In this document: piece by piece, positions 24,367 through 32,500 of the stretch
Layout: the number at the start of each line of letters is the position of its first letter
Numbering within the stretch: the stretch's first letter is position 1
NCBI GenBank assembly: GCA_012295275.1
Contig: CM022679.1
Location: 21,916,610 to 21,949,109, forward strand
DNA: 32,500 nt
DNA from: Chrysomallon squamiferum
Taxonomy: Eukaryota > Mollusca > Gastropoda > Neomphalida > Peltospiridae
Direction: 5' to 3'
Made by a program: the position numbers and the translations under genes
Notes under the pieces: model-generated
What the model saw: only the letters and a program-made list of their open reading frames with translations
Told to the model about the DNA's origin: nothing
Databases searched by the model: none

Positions 24367-24476
24367 TAGTAGTATAACACTAGCATAGTTAGTAATATTA
24401 GTAGCAGTATAGTAGTACTAGTAATAGTAGTACTGGTCATAGTAGTGGTAGTAATAGTAGCGTTAATAGTAATAGT
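24328..24476 (+). repeat. (TTA)n then degenerate (TAG)n
   Basis: A pure TTA run (24328-24364) continues as TAGTA/TAATAG/TAGCA triplets to about 24476. Confidence 0.88.
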
Positions 24477-24479
24477 ATT

Positions 24480-24970
24480 TTTTATTTTTTATTTATTTAT
24501 TTATTTTTTTATTTACGATTATTTCATTTACCACACATATACCTACACCACATTTAAAACAAAAAAACAACAAAACAAAAACAAACAAAACAAAGAATTA
24601 CACTAAACGCTGGTTCGATGATTATTAACAAAGCATTTACACAAATACATAATATTATCAGTGATGTTTTGTCTTCAGTTTAAAATCTCTTGTTTGCACT
24701 TGGCTTCGCTTATTTTTCCCGCGGGTTCTTTTTAACCCTCCTAACTTGAAGGACAAGACGAATAATCTGGCGGTGGACATGATTAATACTGTCCAACGCC
24801 TTCTCACTGACCAGTGAAGTAGACCTTGGAGACAGCGAGCGGTGCTTTCACAAAATGAGACTTCACCGATTGTGACGTATAAAAATACACAAGCGTGTAG
24901 TAAATCTTTCTGTTGATTTCTTTAAATAAATAAACACGGCTGTTTATAGCGTATTATGTGTGGACAGACG
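24480..24970. other. AT-rich then unique region, no gene recognised
   Basis: TTTA-rich sequence to 24515 and an AAAC-rich patch at 24555-24600 are followed by a less AT-rich unique segment (24690-24880). No domain, RNA or splice structure was recognised. Confidence 0.5.
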
Positions 24971-24976
24971 AACGGA

Positions 24977-25030
24977 ATGAATGGATGGATGGATGGATGG
25001 ATGGATGGATGGATGGATGGATCGATGGAC
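24977..25030 (+). repeat. (GGAT)n array
   Basis: About eleven GGAT units, degenerating to ATCGATGG at the right end, followed by GT/ATAC alternating sequence to about 25260. Confidence 0.93.
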
Positions 25031-25329
25031 CAATGTATGAATGGGTCTGCTTTTACATGGGTGTATGGATGTGAGTGCGAGCGTGCCTGCATGTGTGCAT
25101 GTGTGTGTATATACATATACATATATTTTGATATACCACAATTGCATACATCAAAATATATCCTTATAAACACATAGACATATGCACATACCTACATCTA
25201 CACATACATACATAAATATAAATATTTACATTTATATATATATATATTTTTTTTTGTGTATATTTTTGTGTATGCAAGCGTGGTATTGCAGCTAAATATC
25301 GACATATAATTATAGTGGAGGTATTAGTT

Positions 25330-25393
25330 GTAAAAGTAGTAGTAATAGTAGTAGTAGTACTAGTAGTAGTAGTAGTAATAGTAGTAGTAGTTA

Positions 25394-25425
<32 letters not shown>

Positions 25426-25433
25426 ATAGCAGG
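25330..25433 (+). repeat. (TAG)n array, about 100 bp
   Basis: TAG triplets with TAA, TAC and TTA variants. Confidence 0.92.
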
Positions 25434-25559
25434 ACAATCTTACCACTGTGTTTAAATTCTTAACAGACTGAACAAATAAAAATAAAAATCTTGATAAAAT
25501 ATTTCCAGCCATTTTAACATTACAAATTTATTAAACGCTCAAACTCGGGACTTCTTTTT

Positions 25560-25745
25560 TAATTCTGATATCGCCGATCTCCGCTAACCTCTGATTGGTC
25601 AAGATCGATTCCGCCATTAAATGTGCACTTTAATGATTCCCAGACCGTTTGTTGACGTCGACGATGCCTGGTGCGAATTACGACGTCGCGGTAGCAGCAG
25701 TCGTGCTGCTAACGTATTTCATTTCTGATTGGCTGATGTAGTTGG
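25560..25745 (-). promoter_or_regulatory. CpG-rich island with two minus-strand CCAAT boxes
   Basis: Two copies of CCAATCAG (minus strand; core at 25598-25594 and 25732-25728) lie 134 bp apart. Between them are GACGTCGACG, a CGACGTCGCGG segment and a perfect 8-bp hairpin (TAGCAGCA/TGCTGCTA, 25692-25711). The island contrasts with AT-rich flanks. It could be an upstream or alternative promoter for the minus-strand gene, or an enhancer. Confidence 0.4.
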
Positions 25746-25941
25746 TTTTTTTTCTGGGTTTTTTTGTTGTTTTTTTTGTCAACGGTGCTGTAGAGTTGAC
25801 TGTACTTTAGGAAAATGGAAAAGTACAGGACCTGGATAGTAATTATAGGAGTGAATTTTAAAAAAGAATTTTTTTTTTTTTTTTTTCTTCTTTCAGAATA
25901 AATCTCTTAAGGTGGCGAAAATAACGAAGAAGGAGGAAAAA

Positions 25942-25942
25942 A

Positions 25943-25973
<31 letters not shown>

Positions 25974-26096
25974 CGGTAATGATGATGACGATGACGATGA
26001 TTATTAAAAAAATTATTATTTTAAAATCATTGTTATTTGTTTAATTATGGTCTTCATCATCATCATCGTCATCATCATTGTTATTATTATTATTAT

Positions 26097-26130
<34 letters not shown>
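25942..26130. repeat. (ATG)n and (ATC)n inverted triplet arrays, then TTA and TAG
   Basis: GATGAT/GACGAT triplets (25942-26002) are complementary to ATC/GTC triplets (26052-26080). About 50 bp of AT-rich sequence separates them, and TTATTA and (TAG)n follow. Confidence 0.9.
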
Positions 26131-26131
<1 letters not shown>

Positions 26132-26599
26132 ATGGTGTCGTCATCACCATCAACAGTATGTAAACATTTTAACAGCACGTTTTAATTCCTCGGACTTGTT
26201 TACAATTTTTTTTTTTTTTTTGTTTTTCACAAACACAAATTAGGTCAACACAGTGTTGTTGATTTTTTTTAATTTCGTTATTATTCTTTTCGCCTAATCT
26301 ATCTATCTTTTTTTTTTCTTTCATAATCTCTCTCTAAGTACCAACAGACTCAGATAAATCCACAACACAACGCAATAACCGCATGCGGCTTCAACCTACT
26401 GAAGAAAAAAAAAAAATAATAATAATAATAATAATAACAACTCGCAGAACAGTGCGGACTCAATTCTTCTATTGAATATCCAATAATCAACGACGTACGT
26501 CTTTTATGAGATAAGTAAAACCCATTTCCTATTTTTCTCTCGCTTCTTTGTGCCATCGGCAAAACAAACATGCCCATTACCTGAGATTTCAAAAGGCGA

Positions 26600-26627
26600 T
26601 GACGTCATTGACTCAAACAAACACGTG
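26600..26627. promoter_or_regulatory. CRE, AP-1 and E-box cluster
   Basis: TGACGTCA (26600-26607) is followed after one base by TGACTCA (26609-26615), then by CACGTG (26622-26627). These are the consensus sites for CREB/ATF, AP-1 and bHLH-type factors. Three perfect palindromic or near-palindromic sites in 28 bp, in otherwise AT-rich DNA, suggest an enhancer; activity is inferred. Confidence 0.5.
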
Positions 26628-26738
26628 AGTATTGACTTCGCAAACCAGCGCTGGTATTTCAATAAGTAATTACGATAAACCGCCGGGGTCCAGTAAATAC
26701 GGCTATAATCACCGTTTTTGCCCAGAGCAAAGATTTCA

Positions 26739-26763
26739 GAGAGAGAGAGAGAGAGAGAGAGAA
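26739..26763 (+). repeat. Short (GA)n run
   Basis: About 12 GA units followed by GAAAGAAA. It is the only GA-sense array in the upstream half. Confidence 0.9.
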
Positions 26764-26829
26764 AGAAAGAGAAAGGAAAATAAATAAGAGAGCTTTTAAA
26801 TAAAACGAAAAAGAAATTTAAATTAACAG

Positions 26830-28200
26830 AGAATGCATTGAATGTGAGCTGATGTACTGTTGTTATTTCTTTTTCTTCTTTCTTTCTTTTCTTTTATTTA
26901 TTTATTTATTTATTAACTAGCACAAAATTAATGAAGATGGTTTCGTTGTAAGTACATTTTTTTTTTTTTTAATCGCTGTATTTAAAAAAATAAATAAAAA
27001 AATTGATAATTATAAAAATATATGTTATGGTTGTTATTGGCAGGAACATGTTTGTAAACGTTGAAAACGAATTTCTAGAGGAAATAATTAAAATAAATGT
27101 GCATTTTAAATGTCTGAAGGAAAAAATATGTTCGAAAATGTCATTCGGATATGGTTTTCTTTTTGTGTTTTTATGTATATGTGTGTGTGTGTGTGCGTTT
27201 CGTAAGTAGGTATGTAGGTATATAGATATCACAATGCTTGTTTCCTTCAATGAACTGTTTTATATATTTCGTATTACACATGACATATTGTCACATTCTT
27301 TTGTTGAAGTGCTGACACCTGAAAACTGTGTGATATAACTTAATAACGAAAACTGCAGGTGTGAATCAAATTAATGAACACCTAGTTCGGTGAACTCCGA
27401 ATTAGACCTAGTTATACAGCAAAGAGAAAGAGAAAAAAAGAAAGAATAGTAAAAAAGAAAGAGATAGATGGATAGACAGACAGAGAGATAGAGAGAGACA
27501 GACAGGCAGGCAAAGACAGACTGATAGATATACTAACAGACAGACAGACAGATAAAGGAACAGATATGTTTTTTTCTACGTATGGTTAGATACAGACAGT
27601 AAACATGTGTACGTTTTGATGTACATCGTCTTTTAGCTGTAAACTTCATTGTCTGTGTATCACTCATTCTGACAAGCATTAGACTTGAGACGTGGGCCTA
27701 CATGAAGCTGATTCTGATGCAAGACGAACAGTTACTGTTCGACAGCGAAAGAAACAATGAAAAAAAAAACCCTATATATTATTATTATCATAATTATGAT
27801 AATAAACCACTCAAAAAAAAAAAAAAAAAAATTAACTCCCTGTCAGAGAGCAAACTTCACGTGGGTTTCTTGCTAGCCCGAAGACGCAACGCCCACAAAT
27901 GTTTGACAGGAAGAAAGCAGACGATATGTCCCCCCAAAGCCGGCAGCAGGAAGTTGACCATTAAAAGTGAATTCTGAAAATTGTTTCTGATTGCGTCTTC
28001 CAGCAGAATTTCCTGAGAGTGGAGAAATCGTGACGCACATCACGAATAATGTCGGTAAAACTATAGTAACTAGCTAAATTTTTATGCCCTCGTTACGTGA
28101 GTTGCATAGATTTCTGTCTCTCTCTGAGTCTTGACACTCGTATTCATTTCTGTGTCAGTGTTTGCCGTGCTGTGGGATAATTGTTTTCTCTCCTTCCTCC
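26830..28200. other. Intergenic or distal upstream region, no gene recognised
   Basis: It contains TTTC/TTTA runs (26865-26915), poly-T at 26958, a GT run (27180-27195), a degenerate GACA/GATA tract (27460-27560), poly-A at 27813 and a less AT-rich unique block (27835-28060). No protein domain, tRNA or splice structure was identified. Confidence 0.5.

Positions 28201-28203
<3 letters not shown>

Positions 28204-28286
<83 letters not shown>
28204..28286 (+). repeat. (CT)n microsatellite, 75 bp plus short extension
   Basis: Pure CT to 28278, one AT interruption, then CT to 28286. Confidence 0.97.
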
Positions 28287-28287
<1 letters not shown>

Positions 28288-28589
28288 GCATATGAATGAG
28301 AAATGAGTGATCTTTCTCTGGACTCTTTATCCTTGGTGCCGAACTGGATTATCTCCCGTTGTAGCCAGTGTCACATGACTGGGCATGCGCTTTATTTGGC
28401 CAGTTTAAATATTCGTTGCGGTAAAAGTAAAAAAAAAAAAAAAAAAAAAAGCACTCTCCTTGATTAGTAATGTTTGATTAATTATAAACTGTTCTGTCCT
28501 TTTCTGTGACATCTTTATCATGTCATATAAGCATAAATTAAAAATTAGTTAGTTATTAAATAATATATTTTTGGATTATTATTATTTTT

Positions 28590-28598
28590 AGTAGTAGT

Positions 28599-28629
<31 letters not shown>

Positions 28630-28645
28630 ATAGTAGTAGTAGTAT
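28590..28645 (+). repeat. (TAG)n/(CAG)n array
   Basis: TAG triplets with a core of about five CAG units, then TAG again. Confidence 0.9.
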
Positions 28646-28649
28646 TTTC

Positions 28650-29279
28650 GTTATATAAACAATACTTTGATCACAAGATACTTCTACCACTGCATTACAT
28701 GTCATACTAAAAATTCGTTTAATCCAGTCGTTCAGTGTGAAACAACCTTTAACAATAACCGTTATCGTTCGAAATAAACGTTAAGTGCGACGGTACCGTT
28801 TTCTCCTGATGAAGAATATTATGGCAGATCATCACGAAATATTTTCCTATTTATTGGAGCCGATAGCACTTAACTTTCACTGTACAGGATTAGTGTTTTG
28901 CGTTTGTGGCCAACGTTTGTCCATGCTAGCGAAAACAAAGACTTGTTTAGCGTGCGCCGACAGAAAATTATCTGCGTTAACGGACAGTTATTTTCATTCT
29001 TATCAGTAAGTGATGGATGGACGGTCACACGTAATAACTTTTATAATCCCTTTACTTTTCCAAATACTCTTCCATTATCGCATATTACGTTCCGTAATAA
29101 CTATCCATTACTGCATATTATGTTCTGTAACTGCTGTTCATTTTGCTTATAATAAACAGTGATAAGTATCTATTATTGTGTATTATATATATATATAGGT
29201 ATTACGGTCATGAGTACTCATTATTTGTAATACCTGTAGTTAAGGTGTTAATTTGAACGATAAATACAGTGATAGACGA

Positions 29280-29280
<1 letters not shown>
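28650..29280. other. Unique region with a 33-bp tandem duplication
   Basis: It includes a diverged two-copy repeat (29071-29103 and 29104-29136; TCCATTA..GCATATTA). Open frames in 28785-29152 are short, use rare-looking codons and match no domain I recognise. Confidence 0.5.

Positions 29281-29282
<2 letters not shown>

Positions 29283-29363
<81 letters not shown>
29283..29363 (+). repeat. (CT)n microsatellite, 81 bp
   Basis: A pure, uninterrupted array. Confidence 0.97.
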
Positions 29364-29366
<3 letters not shown>

Positions 29367-29902
29367 TTTTAACTTGATTATTATTCACAATATATACTCT
29401 AAATGCACTTACTGTTCCTTTCTAGACTTCTGTTTCAATTGCTGTGTATTATTTATAACTATAATCTCAACTTTAATTTGATATAACTGTCTTTCTCTAG
29501 CACTGCGTATTACGTGTAGATAGTATTAGTTACAGCGACACCTATAATCTAATGTGTATAATGTAGTATGTAAAGAACTTTACTGCGTTTTATCTGTATT
29601 TTCTGTCGTACGGTTATCTATATCATTCATATACGTATTATATGTGTGCTGTATTTATGTATTTACAACATAATTATTATGCACAGGATAGCTATCATTT
29701 ATTAATGTTATTGCGCTAGTTTTGTTGACATATATATTACGTCATAATTGTTACTGGTTTAGTTACGTATTTTCGTTGGTACATCCCATATGAAGAAAGT
29801 TTCTGAATACGTACCGATAATTCATTTTGTATTCTAAGCTAGAGAACATGTTAGTGACGTAATACCTTTTATTTTATTTTTTATTTTTTATTTTTATTTT
29901 TT

Positions 29903-29936
<34 letters not shown>

Positions 29937-30189
29937 TCCTATATTTTAGAACTATTAATTTATATACGTTCTTTGGTGCGATCGATTTATGAAATGTTTT
30001 TTGGTACATGTTAAGATTTATTATACATGTTTATGGATAATCGTTATGTGGTAATTTGTTTTTCCTAGCTTTCTACATTATTTTATTATTGTTGTTGTGT
30101 TTGTTATGTGTAAATATTTGTGTGAACGCGCATAGACACACACACATAAATATGTGTGTTTGATATATATTTTTAATTCGTTTTGTGGA

Positions 30190-30190
<1 letters not shown>
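29364..30190. other. AT-rich unique region, no gene recognised
   Basis: Ordinary AT-rich DNA with scattered TATTACGT/TACGTATT motifs and a T-rich run (29875-29934). Nothing coding is seen. Confidence 0.5.

Positions 30191-30191
<1 letters not shown>

Positions 30192-30271
<80 letters not shown>
30192..30271 (+). repeat. (CT)n microsatellite, 80 bp
   Basis: A pure array ending about 30 bp before the left end of the Tigger-like element. Confidence 0.97.
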
Positions 30272-30273
<2 letters not shown>

Positions 30274-30303
30274 AGTTTTCATATAGCTATATTTTTTGAT
30301 ATG

Positions 30304-30898
30304 CAGTGGTACCTCAACTTGCCAAAACGGTCCGAGTTACGAGCGAGCTTAAGATACGCTGTCGCTAGTTGGCGCAACAAACGATATAACATCCGGCCAG
30401 CATCCCAAGTCTCACTCGTTTATTTCACGCGGTTATTGAGAAGAAGAAGCGAATGATGTCCATTGAATTAAAGCATAAAATCACAGAAAAATATTTTGTA
30501 CATGTTCTCGATTTGGCTAGGCAGTACTTCTAGGCGTTGTACTTCTACGAAATGTACCGTACTGAGGCAGAACGAGTCAATAAAGGCTGTAACTCCAGCC
30601 AAAGGCGTTAAAATAATTTGTCTGATCTCCAAGATAAATACACTTTACAAAACCAATTTATTTCTTTACATTCTCTTTTATTTTATTTTTATAGAACATT
30701 TGTCATTTATAAATGCATTTTTCTTATTTAAAAACACGTTACAAAAAATTATTAATAATAAAAAAAAATATATTTGGTGATTTCTGGGGATCTGGAACGG
30801 ATTAACGTTATTTCAATTAATTGATTTGATATACGAGCAAACTGATATACGACCTTGGTCACGGAACGAATTAAACTCGTAAGTCAAGGTACCACTGT
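30304..30898 (+). mobile_element. Degenerate pogo/Tigger-like DNA transposon fragment
   Basis: The left end CAGTGGTACCT (30304) and the right end, read on the minus strand, CAGTGGTACCT are identical for 11 bp and continue as related GA-rich subterminal sequence (TTACGAG, CGTTCC, GATATACGAG). The flanks read TG and TA, fitting a TA target with one decayed base. Between the ends, plus-strand frames 30450-30625 give SIELKHKI, VLDLARQ and ESIKAVTPAKGVKII in different frames. These resemble the N-terminal CENP-B-type helix-turn-helix of Tigger transposases. The catalytic DDE part is absent, so at about 595 bp this is an internally deleted, frameshifted, non-autonomous copy. Confidence 0.85.
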
Positions 30899-31036
30899 AT
30901 TCTTGATCTGTTCACCTGTATCAGTTAACACATTTCCTGTCTTTGAACAAGTTATTATTATTTTATCTCCTTTTTTTAAAAATGTTTTTGGCTATTGTTC
31001 TTGTAATGTTCTTATGTACAAAATGTATATCTCTAT

Positions 31037-31038
<2 letters not shown>

Positions 31039-31072
<34 letters not shown>
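31039..31072 (+). repeat. Poly-T run, about 33 bases
   Basis: A pure T tract followed by GT-rich sequence; another T run of about 26 bases is at 31194-31215. Confidence 0.95.
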
Positions 31073-31299
31073 TATGTTTTGGTTATTTGTGGTGTGTTTT
31101 TGTGTATGTGTGTGTGTGTAAATAATTTGTTGTGTGTTCTTTTGGTATAAATATCTTTAGCTAATTTTACACTTTATATTTCTTCTTCTTTTCCTTTTTT
31201 TTTTTTTTTTTTTTACAAATCTTTATATCTATTACATGTTCGTTATTTTTATGTAAATGACTTTGATTACCGGTGATGCGTCTTTTTGTGTAAACGTTC

Positions 31300-32060
31300 T
31301 TTTATTCAGCAAGTGCGTTTTACATGTAATTCATCCAACGTTGCCGGCGTGCTGAGTTTCAGATTCATCATCGGTGCTCCCAGCTTCTACTTGACAATGA
31401 AGGAAAACAGTTACTTGCGCATTCAAATCATTTCTCCTCTGTATTACACCATCTGTTAAGGACTGTGACCTTTAGAAACTGCAGTATGAGGAAATTGGAC
31501 TGTATTGATCTTGGCTTGTTTTTGCACAGGAGCCTGTACGCTACGACAACGGCTGGGAGTAGAAGGGTGCTGGCGACAACAGTATACCACGTCAATAAGA
31601 ACCAGTGGCTTTTAGAAGCTTCAAATTATTTGTAAAGAACGTTTAAACATAAGATTTTTATTATTACTGTTACTTTTAAATATTCTTCACTTGCTTTCAA
31701 AGCTGTTTCAAGGATGCTGGTTTCAGCGGTTTTCTGCTTCAAGAAGAGGTCATCGCGTCTCGCTCCCACTAACAAGAAAATTAGGACCGGACCTGAACTG
31801 CGATAAGATATGGCTGTTTAAAACTTGGTTGAAACGAAGGTCGCGTGCAAGGATAAATTAGTTTGTGTTCTGGTTTTTCCTTCCAAACATTGAAAACGGG
31901 AAGATGATAAGTGGTCGGTTTGTTTTCAGAAACGTCTGTCGACATCAGCTATTGGTTTTAACTGTTTCTTGTAACGATTCTGAAATTAACTCTAACTTGT
32001 CTCTTGTAACGATTCTGAAATTAACTCTAACTGCCGGCAGAACGGGTTTTTTCACCTGTT
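31300..32060. other. Less AT-rich unique block with a 35-bp duplication, no gene recognised
   Basis: Base composition is closer to that of the exons. The block includes an AG acceptor-like TTTTTGCACAG at about 31531, but no open frame continues far and no domain is recognised. A 35-bp segment (TGTTTCTTGTAACGATTCTG...) is duplicated in tandem at 31963-32032 with one or two differences. It could be a noncoding exon or distal regulatory element. Confidence 0.4.
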
Positions 32061-32215
32061 GATAGGATTTCCCTTCGTTTTGTCTGTGTTCTTATAAACA
32101 TGTTGTGTACTTTCGTTTATTTTTAAAGCCTCTGGTATGTCCTTTCATGACTTTGTAAATATAAAATATTTCTGCGTACTGTTACTTGTATTCATTAACA
32201 GTGGCGATAGTATGG

Positions 32216-32275
32216 TCATGGTAGTTGTAGTAGTAGATGGAGTGGTTGTGGTGGGAGTGGTGGTGTAGCAGTGGA
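32216..32275 (+). repeat. GTG/TAG-rich G-biased tract
   Basis: Imperfect GTAGTAGTAG and GGTGGTGG triplets, G-rich on plus, just left of the ACAT array. Confidence 0.75.
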
Positions 32276-32308
32276 ATGTACTTCTAATAATAGCAGAAGC
32301 AGCAAACA

Positions 32309-32500
32309 CACGTACATACATACATACACACATACAGACATACACACACACACATACATACATACATACATACACACACACACATACAGACATACATACA
32401 CACATACATACATACATACATACATACACATACATACATACATACATACACACACACACATACAGACATACATACACACATACACATAGATACATACATA
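32309..32500 (+). repeat. (ACAT)n with (AC)n compound microsatellite, continues past window
   Basis: Alternating blocks of TACA and CACA units with ACAGACATAC inserts repeated several times, so a larger period overlies the tetramer. Cys/Val/Tyr or His/Thr-rich frames across it are repeat artefacts. Confidence 0.95.

Noticed and set aside
28785-29152. Overlapping plus-strand frames with paired cysteines, possible zinc-binding exon
   Set aside because: The cysteine spacing fits no family I know, both frames are short, and flanking splice signals are not convincing.
31865-32062. Plus-strand 65-residue frame
   Set aside because: It spans the 35-bp tandem duplication and shows no domain; probably chance.

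Overview
The window is animal nuclear DNA, not bacterial. It is AT-rich, packed with microsatellites, and carries one spliced gene whose exons have canonical GT/AG borders and clearly higher GC than the DNA around them. The recognisable gene is a synaptotagmin-17 (SYT17, also called B/K protein) orthologue on the minus strand. The closest match I recall is vertebrate SYT17, but the sequence is diverged. With the very dense AAT, TAG, CT and ACAT arrays, this suggests a lophotrochozoan invertebrate, most likely a mollusc. The species-level origin is inference only.

Gene layout, read right to left: a candidate 5' UTR plus tiny first coding exon (ATG at 21913, three codons, GTAAGT donor); an intron of about 11.4 kb; a large exon (10458-9610) with the N-terminal cysteine cluster, Ser-rich linker and whole C2A domain; an intron of 1.75 kb; a 121-nt exon (7859-7739) starting C2B; an intron of about 7.2 kb; and the last coding exon (497-145), which finishes C2B and ends with the family C-terminus. 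Reading phases agree at every junction (0/0, 0/0, 1/1). The joined product would be 443 residues. The 3' UTR runs off the left edge.

The introns and the roughly 10 kb upstream of the gene hold no other gene that I can support. They hold simple repeats, a 44-bp minisatellite with an 88-bp higher-order period (19631-20015), a drifting pentanucleotide tract (15161-15545), a polypurine tract, and one decayed pogo/Tigger-type DNA transposon with matching ends (30304-30898). Several less AT-rich islands look regulatory: 5.2-6.0 kb, 21.9-22.2 kb, 25.56-25.75 kb and 26.6 kb.

The most interesting signal is regulatory. The perfect CRE palindrome TGACGTCA occurs nine times in 32.5 kb, against about 0.3 expected from base composition. 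One copy is part of a CRE/AP-1/E-box cluster at 26600-26627, and two flank an island that leads into a cluster of TTACGTAA sites. I found no CRISPR array, operon, rRNA or convincing tRNA, and no new protein system.
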